Shown: piece by piece, positions 8,561 to 16,388 of the stretch | Position numbering within the stretch: the first letter of the stretch is position 1 | How the letters are laid out: each line of letters begins with the position of its first letter | DNA from: Caballeronia catudaia | Lineage (GTDB): Bacteria > Pseudomonadota > Gammaproteobacteria > Burkholderiales > Burkholderiaceae | Length of the DNA stretch: 64,000 nucleotides | Reading direction: 5' to 3' | Assembly: GCF_001544755.2 (NCBI RefSeq) | Contig: NZ_FCOF02000003.1 | Location: forward strand, 248,001-312,000 | Notes under the pieces: generated by a model | What the model saw: only the letters and a program-made list of their open reading frames with translations | What the model was told of the DNA's origin: nothing | Databases searched by the model: none | Position numbers and translations under genes: made by a program

Positions 8561-8905
8561 CCTGCCCCGCCCTGTAGCGATGCGGTACAGCCATCGTCTG
8601 CGTCCGCGATACATGCTGATTGCTGCTCGGATTACGGCAACGCTGCGGGCAAACGCTTATGGCACGACTGTTCATATTGCAAAGCCTTTCACACTTGTCT
8701 ATGGTCATGCCAGCCGTGGCAAAGCGTCGCACTCATATGTCGTTCCATCGCATGTTCGAGCGGCGCGAAATGGCCTTGCGCGCGCGACGCGGACATCGTC
8801 GCCGGACGCATGAACCACGGCGGGCTGCTTTCCGGCGACCCCGGCCGGCACCACAAGCAACGATGCGCGCGCACGTGAGAGACATGACGCGCCACGGAGA
8901 CCACA

Positions 8906-10303
8906 ATGAACAGCACACTCGATCAAGGGGCCGCGCCCGGCCCGACAAGTTTTTTCTCCAAGGAAGCGACCATCGCCCGGCCCGGCTTTTCGCGCTGGAT
9001 GGTGCCGCCCGCCGCGCTGGCTGTTCACTTGTGCATCGGGCAGGCGTATGCATTCTCGGTGTTCAATGCGCCGCTGACGAAAGTCATCGGCATCACGAAG
9101 TCCGCGCCGGATGACTGGTCGCTGACCACGCTTGGCTGGATCTTCTCGCTCGCCATCGTGTTTCTCGGCCTCTCGGCGGCGTTCGCCGGCAAATGGCTGG
9201 AGAAGGTCGGCCCGCGCCGCACGATGTTCACCGCGGCGTGCTGCTTCGGCGGCGGCTTTCTCGTTTCCGCGCTCGGCGTCTATCTGCATCAGATCTGGCT
9301 GCTGTATCTCGGCTATGGCGTGATCGGCGGCATCGGGCTCGGGCTAGGCTATGTGTCGCCCGTATCGACGCTGATCCGCTGGTTCCCGGACCGCCGCGGC
9401 ATGGCGACCGGCATGGCGATCATGGGCTTCGGCGGCGGCGCGATGATCGCGGCACCGGGCTCCGTTGCGCTGATGAACCACTTCAAGAGCGCGACGAGCG
9501 TCGGCGTGGCCGAAACGTTCCTCGTGCTGGGCGTGCTCTACTTCATCTCGATGACGATCGGCGCGCTCGCGATCCGCATTCCCCCGGCGGCCTGGAAGCC
9601 GGCCGGCTGGACGCCGCCCGCGACGGCGAACAAGATGATCACGAAGAACCACGTGCATATCGATCAGGCGTTGAAGACGCCGCAGTTCTATCTGCTGTGG
9701 CTCGTGCTGTTCCTGAACGTGACGGCGGGCATCGGCGTGCTGGGCCAGGCATCGGTGATGATTCAGGAAAGCTTCAAGACGTCGATCACGGCGGGCGCGG
9801 CGGCGGGCTTCGTCGGGCTGCTGTCGCTGTTCAACATGGGCGGACGCTTCGTGTGGGCGTCGGCGTCGGACTGGATCGGCCGCAAGAACACCTACTTCGT
9901 GTTCTTCGCGCTCGGCGCGGTGCTGTATTTCCTCGTGCCGCAATTCGCGAGCGCGGGCAACATCGCGCTCTTCGTGCTGGCGTATGGCGTGATTCTGTCG
10001 ATGTACGGCGGCGGCTTCTCGACCGTCCCCGCGTATCTCGCGGACATGTTCGGCACGGCGTTCGTCGGCGGCATTCACGGGCGGCTTTTGACCGCGTGGG
10101 CGGCCGCGGGCGTCGCGGGACCGGTGCTCGTGAACTACGTCCGTGCGTATCAGGTGGCGCACGGCGTCGCGGGCGCGGATGCGTACACGATGACGCTGCA
10201 CATCATGGCGGCGCTGCTCGTCGTCGGCTTCCTCTGCAATCTGCTCATCACGCGAGTGCATGAGAAGCATCACATGAACCTGTCGGCGCAGGCCGCGAAC
10301 TGA
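8906..10303 (+). CDS. OFA-family MFS transporter (oxalate/formate or lactate antiporter type)
   Basis: A 465-residue inner-membrane carrier with about 12 hydrophobic segments. The opening GFSRWMVPPAALAVHLCIGQ and AYAFSVFNAPLTKVIG, plus GYGVIGGIGLGLGYVSPVST and RWFPDRRGMATGMAIMGFG, are typical of the oxalate:formate antiporter family, whose members carry small mono- or dicarboxylates. A 42-residue single-span protein follows after 16 nt, an arrangement known for this family. It is divergent from the aldehyde dehydrogenase. Which acid it moves is not decided by the sequence. Confidence 0.9.
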   Translation: MNSTLDQGAAPGPTSFFSKEATIARPGFSRWMVPPAALAVHLCIGQAYAFSVFNAPLTKVIGITKSAPDDWSLTTLGWIFSLAIVFLGLSAAFAGKWLEKVGPRRTMFTAACCFGGGFLVSALGVYLHQIWLLYLGYGVIGGIGLGLGYVSPVSTLIRWFPDRRGMATGMAIMGFGGGAMIAAPGSVALMNHFKSATSVGVAETFLVLGVLYFISMTIGALAIRIPPAAWKPAGWTPPATANKMITKNHVHIDQALKTPQFYLLWLVLFLNVTAGIGVLGQASVMIQESFKTSITAGAAAGFVGLLSLFNMGGRFVWASASDWIGRKNTYFVFFALGAVLYFLVPQFASAGNIALFVLAYGVILSMYGGGFSTVPAYLADMFGTAFVGGIHGRLLTAWAAAGVAGPVLVNYVRAYQVAHGVAGADAYTMTLHIMAALLVVGFLCNLLITRVHEKHHMNLSAQAAN

Positions 10304-10319
10304 GAGAAAGGAGACCGCG

Positions 10320-10448
10320 ATGAACACTCAGTACGAAGGCGAGTCGTCGAACAAGGGGTTGCTGCTGCTGTTCTGGGCGTATGTGCTGATTCCGCTCGCA
10401 TGGGGCGTCACGAACACGCTCACGCAGGCGATCAAGCTGTTCCACTGA
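10320..10448 (+). CDS. MFS transporter small subunit-like membrane protein (42 aa)
   Basis: A 42-residue protein (MNTQYEGESSNKG, then one hydrophobic span LLLLFWAYVLIPLAWGVTNT, then TQAIKLFH). AAAGGAG lies about 7 nt upstream. It follows the OFA antiporter by 16 nt and precedes a hairpin terminator, so it closes that operon. Small single-span partners behind OFA-family carriers are recurrent and are often annotated as an MFS small subunit; whether they are needed for transport is not known to me. Confidence 0.8.
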   Translation: MNTQYEGESSNKGLLLLFWAYVLIPLAWGVTNTLTQAIKLFH

Positions 10449-10463
10449 TTCGGTAGAAGCGCC

Positions 10464-10511
10464 ACGCGCGCCGGAGGGCCGATTTGTCGATCGGTTCACG
10501 GCGCGCGTTTT
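10464..10511 (+). terminator. Compound hairpin terminator of the OFA transporter operon
   Basis: Outer stem ACGCGCGCCG (10464-10473) pairs with 10499-10508; an inner stem CCGAT/ATCGG (10479-10483 with 10490-10494) sits in the loop. The run TTTTATTT follows. It begins 16 nt after the small-subunit stop. Confidence 0.65.
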
Positions 10512-10531
10512 ATTTGCGGCTTGTCGCGTGG

Positions 10532-10834
10532 CTATCCGGCGTCGCCGAGATGGGTCGGCAGATCCATCTGCTGATGAAGAATCCGCACGATCTGGATCGT
10601 GTCAGCGGCTTCCTTGACGAACAGGACGTGCATTCCGACCAGCGCCCTTCGATAACCGGCCCGGACGTGTTCAGCGGAAAGACTTCGCTGCGTGCCGTCG
10701 CCGAGTCCGGTGACAGTGTCCTGGATCATTCGCACGTAGCGCTCGGCTTGCGCGGGACCCCACGTATCGAACGTATAGTCCCAGATGCCGTCGAGGTCCC
10801 GTAGGGCTGCCGGTGTGAATACGCACTGCTTCAT
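10532..10834 (-). CDS. parE: ParE/RelE-type toxin
   Basis: A 100-residue protein with the ParE plan: VFTPAALRDLDGIWDYTFDTW at the N-terminus, a central helix AERYVRMIQDTVTGL, and the C-terminal strand pattern YRRALVGMHVLFVKE and IQIVRILHQQMD. ParE toxins poison gyrase, whereas the related RelE toxins cut mRNA; sequence alone favours ParE because the catalytic residues of RelE are not evident. Its ATG overlaps the stop of the antitoxin gene by 4 nt, the usual coupled order of antitoxin then toxin. Confidence 0.85.
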   Translation of the reverse strand: MKQCVFTPAALRDLDGIWDYTFDTWGPAQAERYVRMIQDTVTGLGDGTQRSLSAEHVRAGYRRALVGMHVLFVKEAADTIQIVRILHQQMDLPTHLGDAG

Positions 10835-11073
10835 CGGGCGGACTTGCGTTTGCGGGCGATGAACGCATCGAAATCGAGCGGCTTCGATGGTCCTGAACGC
10901 TCACCTGCATCCAGAGCCGAGCGCAGCGCATCGAGTTTTGCCTCCTGCTCTTCGAGCAAGCGCAAGCCGGCACGGACCACATCGCTCGCGGTGCTGTAGC
11001 GGCCTGCACGCACTCGATCCTCGACGAAACCAGTGAAGTGATCGCCGAGCGAAACAGACGTATTCTTTGGCAT
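10831..11073 (-). CDS. parD: ParD-type antitoxin
   Basis: An 80-residue protein starting MPKNTSVSLGDHFTGFVED. This is a ribbon-helix-helix N-terminus with the YSTASDVVRAGLRLLEEQE helix typical of ParD. The C-terminal tail (DFDAFIARKRKSAR) would wrap the toxin. ParD-ParE complexes usually repress their own promoter; a 7-bp inverted repeat at 11102-11120, 29 nt upstream of this start, is a good operator candidate. An upstream in-frame start (11109) would run through that repeat and is unlikely. Confidence 0.87.
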   Translation of the reverse strand: MPKNTSVSLGDHFTGFVEDRVRAGRYSTASDVVRAGLRLLEEQEAKLDALRSALDAGERSGPSKPLDFDAFIARKRKSAR

Positions 11074-11101
11074 GACATTCCCCGTTTGCTTGAATGCCCA
11101 T

Positions 11102-11120
11102 AATACCAATTTCTGGTATT
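11102..11120. promoter_or_regulatory. Inverted repeat, probable parDE operator
   Basis: AATACCA-N5-TGGTATT, a perfect 7-bp dyad and an AT-rich island in GC-rich surroundings, directly upstream of parD. Autoregulation through such a site is the norm for ParD antitoxins. Confidence 0.6.
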
Positions 11121-11157
11121 GAGCAGAGACGGGGCGAGATACAGCGATCCGAAATGC

Positions 11158-11277
11158 TCAGTGTCCGCGATCCTCCACCCGGTTCAGGCTGCGGCGCGCG
11201 AGCGCGCTCATCAAAAGCGTGCCGCACACCGATGCTGCGAGATACACGCCAGCCATCATCCATTCCATTTCACTCAC
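11158..11277 (-). CDS. Small single-span membrane protein (39 aa)
   Basis: A GTG-initiated frame of 39 residues, MSEMEWMMAGVYLAASV then CGTLLMSALARRSLNRVEDR, with AAGGAGAA about 8 nt before the GTG. One hydrophobic span (residues 7-27) is followed by a basic cytoplasmic-type tail. An internal ATG (11268) is an alternative start. It lies between the parDE promoter and the divergent HiPIP gene. I do not recognise a family; the good ribosome site and clean membrane topology make it a plausible gene. Confidence 0.5.
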   Translation of the reverse strand: MSEMEWMMAGVYLAASVCGTLLMSALARRSLNRVEDRGH

Positions 11278-11594
11278 GGTTGTTCTCCTTCGAATTGAGC
11301 CGCGGCCGGGGTGCCGCAGGGGTGATTCACGCGGTTGCAACTGCGTTCTGGCCTGATTTACGGCACGTTTGCGCAAAGGTTTAGCGGCGTGGAATGAACG
11401 ACGTGGCCTGCACGTTGAAAGAGGAAGCGAAAGCCGCCCGTGAGCGATAAACGATCGGCCGTTCGATTTTGCAAAGGTATGCGGTAATCGACCAGCCAGC
11501 GTTTTGGACATGGCGCGGCGCGTCGGCGTATCGTTCGACTACCGCCCGAGCGCGCACGAAAACAATCCCCGCAGACGACAAACGGTCCACCACG

Positions 11595-11900
11595 ATGAAT
11601 CCGACCCGCCGCAGCTTCATGATTTTCAGTATCGGCATGGGCTCGGCGCTGTGGCTCACGCGAGCCCGCGCCGATACGCCGCACCTGAGCGAATCCGATC
11701 CGGCGGCCGTCGCGGTCGGATACAAGGAAGACGCCGCCAAGGTGGACAAGGCGAAATACCCGAACTATGCCGCCGGCCAGACGTGTGCGAACTGCTCGTT
11801 GTATCAGGGCAAATCGACGGATGCCTGGGGCGGCTGCACCCTCTTCAACGACAAGCTCGTCGCCGGCAAGGGATGGTGCGCGTCATACACGAACATGTGA
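11595..11900 (+). CDS. High-potential iron-sulfur protein (HiPIP), Tat-exported
   Basis: A 101-residue precursor. The N-terminus NPTRRSFMIFSIGMGSALW is a twin-arginine signal, cut near ARA-D at residues 25-27. The mature part carries four Cys (64, 67, 81 and 95 in the contexts QTCANCSLYQG, WGGCTLF, KGWCASY), the [4Fe-4S] pattern of HiPIPs. These are soluble periplasmic electron carriers. There is no obvious redox partner next door; the neighbours are a small membrane protein and a DUF4019 protein. Export with a folded cluster explains the Tat signal. Confidence 0.93.
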   Translation: MNPTRRSFMIFSIGMGSALWLTRARADTPHLSESDPAAVAVGYKEDAAKVDKAKYPNYAAGQTCANCSLYQGKSTDAWGGCTLFNDKLVAGKGWCASYTNM

Positions 11901-11918
11901 TGACGGCTCGACGTCGAC

Positions 11919-12437
11919 TCAACGCACCGTGTAGCCGACAAAACGCCAGACATTGTCCGAGTCGAGGATGAAGGTCACCATCTCGCGCGATGACTGAGGA
12001 GCCTGACTGAACTGGGTATCGAAGAGCACGTTGATATACGCGCCGGCGGGCATGTTGCCGGTGCCGTCGTAGCGATAATGCTTGACGCCCATCGGCATGC
12101 GGATTCCCGGTGCACCGAGCGGCCCACGGTCTCGCGTGATCTTCTTGACGAAGTCATCGCGCGAAATGATCTGTTTCGCGATGGGCGAGCCCTGATCCCA
12201 CACCTCGCCCGACTTATTCTGGTCGATCAGCCTGATGATGGCCGAGGCGACCTGCGCGACGTCCTGGTCCTGCTTGTCGAGGGCGGCCTGCTGCTCCTTC
12301 GTGAGGGGGCGGGCGGCTGCGGCTTCGGCTGCGGCTTGAGGCTGCTGCGGTGCGGGCTGGGCTTGTTGCGCCTGGCACGCGATGCTGGTCGATAGCAGCA
12401 ATAGCGCGCCGAGCGAGAGAGTGATGCGAGCTTTCAT
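11919..12437 (-). CDS. Exported DUF4019 family protein
   Basis: A 172-residue protein with a signal peptide (MKARITLSLGALLLLSTSIA, cut before CQAQQ; the Cys could also be a lipobox-like site). An Ala/Gln-rich linker (residues 22-45) is followed by a globular domain ending FILDSDNVWRFVGYTVR. The SREMVTFILDSDNVWRFVGY pattern is typical of DUF4019, a small cystatin-like fold of unknown role found in the periplasm or outer membrane. It is convergent with the HiPIP gene. Confidence 0.75.
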   Translation of the reverse strand: MKARITLSLGALLLLSTSIACQAQQAQPAPQQPQAAAEAAAARPLTKEQQAALDKQDQDVAQVASAIIRLIDQNKSGEVWDQGSPIAKQIISRDDFVKKITRDRGPLGAPGIRMPMGVKHYRYDGTGNMPAGAYINVLFDTQFSQAPQSSREMVTFILDSDNVWRFVGYTVR

Positions 12438-12543
12438 GTGACGGACGGCGTTGGTTTATTCGGCCAAGATTGTAGCGCTGTCCGCGGGCGGGACAGTAAG
12501 AAATACTTAGTTTCGGAAAAGTGAATGGAAGGGTGCGGGTGGT

Positions 12544-14271
12544 TCAGCCCTTCGTTTCGGCCTGCGTTCCGAGGAACTCGTTCAGCCTGGCCGCGATCCG
12601 TGCGCGTCGTTCGACAAGAAACACCTTGTAGTTCGCCAGATCGAGCAAGGCCGGGGCGGTGGGGATCGCCTGCGCTGCGAACGGCTCCATGCCATGCTGA
12701 TCGACGAGATGGGGAAAATAATGCAGCGGCAACTTGTCGCTGATCGCGCGGTTGGTTCTCCCGCCAATGAACGCGAGATTGGCGATATCGTCCGCTTCCC
12801 GTGGCGTGTACTCGTGTTTGAGTTGCGCCTTCGGAAAGACATGATGGAACTGCAACTTGTGCTGCGCGCCGGAGTGATCCAGCGAAATCGCGAGATTGGA
12901 GCGCCAGTCCTTTGCGCCCGCGTCGCGGAAAGCGAGGAACATCGTCTTGAACAGCGCGCTGCGGCGATTGCGTCCTTCGAGCTCATCCGGCGTGATGTCG
13001 AGGCGTCCGAACTGAAGGCGCAGACGGTCGATCAGATCCTGCATCGTCCCACCGCTTCGAATGGTCGCCAGATCCTGATCGAGGATGGTTTCGCTCGACC
13101 CGCGCGAGAAACGGCCTTTCGCGTTCGCGACGAGCGCCCAGTGCCTCAGTTGCCGCGCCTCGCTCGAACTGAGTTCGAAGCGTCGCGCATGACCGAGGTA
13201 CGCAATGAGGATCAGCAGAAACGGCGACGAGAGGAGCGCGGGACTCTCGATTCCAAGGTTGCTTCTCGCAAAATTCAATGCGAACACCATCCCTTCGCAC
13301 GCCTGTTTCCATGCCGTCTGCAATACATCGAGCGTCAGGCTGCCGACGGTGAGAAAGCGCGACTGACCCGTGGCAAATGCGATCAGGTTCTTGAGATGCA
13401 GGCCCAACTCGAGATCGAATCCTGTCTTGGCACACTCGGATTGAAAGTCGAGAAATACCTTCAGCGAGTTGCGCCATTTCGCTGTGATTTGCGCAAGCGC
13501 CAGATCGGAACTCCGGAGCTTCGCGCCGAGCGAGTTCACGCGGACGAAGATTTCCGTGACTTCGTCGTATGACAGCGTGCGCTCCAGCACGTCCATGCGA
13601 TACAGGTACTTGCGAATGCCTCTCAGCTTTGCGAGGCGTTGGCTGTACTTTTCATAGCGCGGGTCGTCGAAACCAGTGATGCCAGCCTGCTTGAGGAACG
13701 TCTTGTCGCCGTCGTGTCTGAAAACGTCCGACACTCTCACCCAATGCGGCATCTGTTCGAGCTTGCGCGTCGACACGACAAAGGTCATTTTGTCGAAGCG
13801 CTTCTGCAATTCGTCTTCCGACGAGTCTGCGTGGTCTCCGATTGCTTCGTCGTCTTCGTCGGTGTCTTCGTCGTCCGCATCGTGCTCTTCTACTTCGGTC
13901 ACGATCGAGAGTTGATCGGGATGATCGAGATTGAACAGAATGTCGATGGGCCTGCGCCGCCCCCTCACCGTAACAGGCTCGCCGCGAATGATGGCCGACA
14001 GTGACGTCAACCGCTGCTGACCATCGAGCAGGAGTCGCGTGCTTCGATATCCATGCGTCGTCTGGCTGACGGCGAAGTCCTGCAAGGCGACTTTTTCATC
14101 TGTTTCCCACAGAAGGATCGCGCCGGACGGATATCCGCGATAGAGCGAATCGAGCAGATCCCGCACGCGAGTGGAGCGCCATACGTATTGCCTCTGCATC
14201 TCAGGAAGACGCAATTCGCCGCGTTCGATCATCGATACGAGCTCTTCGACTGTTGCTTCTGCTTTCGCCAT
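12544..14271 (-). CDS. DUF262/GmrSD-like nuclease, candidate anti-phage defence gene
   Basis: A 575-residue protein. The N-terminal DUF262 domain has RLPEMQRQYVWRSTRVRDLL (21-40) and the hallmark LLDGQQRLTSLSA (81-93), a ParB-like NTPase motif. A very acidic insertion (about 127-155, many Asp/Glu) follows. The C-terminal part has an HNH-type DUF1524 nuclease motif: LQFHHVFPKAQL, then DDIANLAFIGGRTNRAISDK. This is the single-chain layout of GmrSD-family type IV restriction enzymes, which cut phage DNA with modified bases. ATG follows GAGGAACAG. No methyltransferase or other defence gene is adjacent. DUF262 proteins are diverse, so defence is a strong guess, not proof. Confidence 0.8.
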   Translation of the reverse strand: MAKAEATVEELVSMIERGELRLPEMQRQYVWRSTRVRDLLDSLYRGYPSGAILLWETDEKVALQDFAVSQTTHGYRSTRLLLDGQQRLTSLSAIIRGEPVTVRGRRRPIDILFNLDHPDQLSIVTEVEEHDADDEDTDEDDEAIGDHADSSEDELQKRFDKMTFVVSTRKLEQMPHWVRVSDVFRHDGDKTFLKQAGITGFDDPRYEKYSQRLAKLRGIRKYLYRMDVLERTLSYDEVTEIFVRVNSLGAKLRSSDLALAQITAKWRNSLKVFLDFQSECAKTGFDLELGLHLKNLIAFATGQSRFLTVGSLTLDVLQTAWKQACEGMVFALNFARSNLGIESPALLSSPFLLILIAYLGHARRFELSSSEARQLRHWALVANAKGRFSRGSSETILDQDLATIRSGGTMQDLIDRLRLQFGRLDITPDELEGRNRRSALFKTMFLAFRDAGAKDWRSNLAISLDHSGAQHKLQFHHVFPKAQLKHEYTPREADDIANLAFIGGRTNRAISDKLPLHYFPHLVDQHGMEPFAAQAIPTAPALLDLANYKVFLVERRARIAARLNEFLGTQAETKG

Positions 14272-14445
14272 CTGTTCCTCTCTCAGCCGGTCATGGTTTG
14301 CACGCTTCTGAATTCGCCGGATTCTAATGACGTGAATTGCGTTCGCGTTCCCGTCATCTCGAAATTACGGCGGCTGCGCCGACCGAGCACATTCCTTGCT
14401 GCTCTTGAGAGAAGGTCAACTTCTAGCGCTATCGCCGAGGTGAAG

Positions 14446-15318
14446 ATGAAACTCGTCGACTGGAACATCCAATGGGGACGCGGCGTAGACAACCGCGTCG
14501 ATCTCGCGCGCATCGTCGCCGAAGCGAAAGCGCTGCACGACTTCGACATCCTCTGTCTCCAGGAAGTCACGCGCGGCTTCCACGAAAGCAGACAGGCGGG
14601 CGGACTCGCGGGCCGTCCGGGCGCCGACCAGTTCGCCGAACTCGAAGCGCTGATACCGGGCGCGACTGTCATAGACGGAATCGGCTCCGACCTGCCGCCC
14701 GTGGGCGCGGGACTCGCGCGCCGCCAGTTCGGCAACGCGATCGTGAGCCGCCTGCCGGTGCGTCAGGTGTTGCGCCATTCGCTGCCGTGGCCCGCCGATC
14801 CCGCGAAGCCGTCGATGATGCGCGTCGCGCTCGAAGCCGTCATTGATACCGACGTCGGCCCGTTGCGCATCATCAGCACGCATCTGGAGTTTTATTCTGA
14901 GAGGCAGCGCCTCGCGCAAGTCGCGCGGCTGCGCGAACTGCACGCCGAAGCCTGCGCGCATGAACGCCAGCCCGCGAAGGCCGAAAGTCAGGCGAGCCCG
15001 TTCGCCGACACCGCGCGTCCGCATTCCGCGATCGTCTGCGGCGACTTCAACAGCGCGTTCGAAGGATCGGCGTATCGCGCGATGCTGGAACCGATCGCCG
15101 ATGCGCCCTCCTTCGTCGATGCATGGACCTGCGCGCATCCGAACGATCCGCGCGCGGCGACCGTCGGTCTCTACGATCACGATCAATGGCCCGATGGCCC
15201 GTTCGCCTGCGACTTCATCTTCGTGACGGAAGACTTGCAGCCGCGCATCTTAGGGTGCGAAGCGGATCAGTCGAGCCGGTCATCGGATCATCAGCCGATG
15301 TGGCTCGAGCTGCGCTAA
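14446..15318 (+). CDS. Endonuclease/exonuclease/phosphatase family hydrolase
   Basis: A 290-residue EEP-fold enzyme. Metal and catalytic landmarks in order: DWNIQWGRG (Asn6), LCLQEV with the metal Glu, RIISTHLEFYS, VCGDFNSAFEG with the catalytic Asp-x-Asn, and the final SSDHQPMWLEL with Asp-His. This superfamily cleaves phosphodiesters in nucleic acids, inositol phosphates or sphingomyelin. There is no signal peptide, so the substrate is probably cytoplasmic. Its stop overlaps the convergent DUF2817 gene by 4 nt. A longer upstream frame exists, but the domain starts exactly at ATG 14446. Confidence 0.85.
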   Translation: MKLVDWNIQWGRGVDNRVDLARIVAEAKALHDFDILCLQEVTRGFHESRQAGGLAGRPGADQFAELEALIPGATVIDGIGSDLPPVGAGLARRQFGNAIVSRLPVRQVLRHSLPWPADPAKPSMMRVALEAVIDTDVGPLRIISTHLEFYSERQRLAQVARLRELHAEACAHERQPAKAESQASPFADTARPHSAIVCGDFNSAFEGSAYRAMLEPIADAPSFVDAWTCAHPNDPRAATVGLYDHDQWPDGPFACDFIFVTEDLQPRILGCEADQSSRSSDHQPMWLELR

Positions 15319-16379
15319 GCCTCCTCGCGCGACAGGCCGTTTAACGCCTGCAACACGGCAGCACGCGCCTGGCCGACGATCATGCCGCGCCACATATCGT
15401 CGTCGATATAAAACGCCGCGCGAATCTGCCGGCGAATGTCGGTTTTCAGCGCATCGTGCGCGTCCGGATGATGACGCACCCAGACGTCCGCGCGCAGCAT
15501 GTCGAGCATGTCGGTGAGCGGCACGGTGCCGTACTCGATCGCAATCGACGCAATCGCCGCATGCGGACACGTCTGCCGCAAGGTATCGAGCAAGGGGCCG
15601 GCGACGTCCGCCGCGATCGACGTGCCATCCGCGGGGCTCGTCACGTCCTCGCCCCACCAGCGCCGCGCGCGCGTCACATCGCCGACGGTGATCTTCGCGC
15701 CGAAGCCGCTCGGCCCGAGGCCCGTATGAAAATCGATCCACCCGATCGCGCCGCACGGCTCGCCATATTCGGCGAGCAGCGCACGCATCGTGCGCGTGCT
15801 CCATGCAGGCTCCTCGCCGCCATAGAACATGCCTTGCGCATGCGTGTACTGTCCCGTCGTCACCGCTTGCTGATACGCCCATTGGCCGCGTGTTTCGATA
15901 TAACCCCGAAGCGCCGCGATGTTCGCTTCATCTGGCGGCCAGTGCGAGGGAATCAGCAAGTCGTGCAGTTCCGCATAGCCCGCGTTCCGCGGCAAAGGAT
16001 GGCCGAAATCCACGCTATTTCGATTCAGATCGACATTGCCTTCGGTCGTACGGCTGAGATATGAAAAGCCATACGGATTGATTGCATGAACGAGCAGCAT
16101 CGCGACGCCCAGCTTCTCGATCAATGCGGCCAGCGCGTCGTCGCGCATCAACGCGATCTGTGCGCCCGAACCGCAAAAGCCTTCGACGCCATGCGTCGCG
16201 GACGTGAGCACGAGCAGCCGCTTCGCATCGCCGGGACCGATGCGCACGACATCCGTCGCAAGCGTCTCGCCTTGCAGACCGTCGACGCCTTCGAGCACGC
16301 GCGTATCGACCGCGAGCTTGCGCTGCGCGGCCGTATCGAGAAATCGCTGACGCGCTTCCTTGTAGGTCGATGAAAACAT
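15315..16379 (-). CDS. DUF2817 (M14-like) family hydrolase
   Basis: A 354-residue protein with a zinc-carboxypeptidase-like plan: THGVEGFCGSGAQ gives the H-x2-E ligand pair, NPYGFSYLSRTTEGNVDLNRN the substrate Arg/Asn segment, and WIDFHTGLGPSGFG the third ligand His. These features match DUF2817, a branch of the M14 metallopeptidases of unknown substrate. It is followed on the same strand, upstream by 9 nt, by an M20 amidohydrolase, so the two are likely cotranscribed; both would hydrolyse amide bonds, perhaps on the same peptide-like compound. Confidence 0.82.
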   Translation of the reverse strand: MFSSTYKEARQRFLDTAAQRKLAVDTRVLEGVDGLQGETLATDVVRIGPGDAKRLLVLTSATHGVEGFCGSGAQIALMRDDALAALIEKLGVAMLLVHAINPYGFSYLSRTTEGNVDLNRNSVDFGHPLPRNAGYAELHDLLIPSHWPPDEANIAALRGYIETRGQWAYQQAVTTGQYTHAQGMFYGGEEPAWSTRTMRALLAEYGEPCGAIGWIDFHTGLGPSGFGAKITVGDVTRARRWWGEDVTSPADGTSIAADVAGPLLDTLRQTCPHAAIASIAIEYGTVPLTDMLDMLRADVWVRHHPDAHDALKTDIRRQIRAAFYIDDDMWRGMIVGQARAAVLQALNGLSREEA

Positions 16380-16388
16380 GTCCCCTCC

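Larger units (their letters stand above)
8367..8905. other. Divergent intergenic region (539 bp) between aldehyde dehydrogenase and OFA antiporter
   Basis: No convincing gene lies here; the open frames are G/C-driven and lack ribosome sites. The left half holds a sigma-54-like element (8437-8452) and an inverted repeat (8544-8560) oriented toward the aldehyde dehydrogenase. The right half should contain the promoter of the antiporter but shows no clear -35/-10 pair. Confidence 0.6.

Noticed and set aside
8659..8675. A second sigma-54-like element (TGGCACGACTG...) reading toward the OFA antiporter
   Set aside because: The -24 half is perfect, but the base pair 10 nt after GG is CA instead of GC, so the essential -12 element is missing.
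8372..8878. Open frames of 125-168 codons in the aldehyde dehydrogenase-antiporter gap
   Set aside because: No ribosome sites, rare-residue composition, and they overlap one another in several frames; treated as non-coding.
14053..14445. Upstream extension of the EEP hydrolase frame
   Set aside because: It overlaps the N-terminus of the divergent DUF262 gene and the extra residues show no domain.
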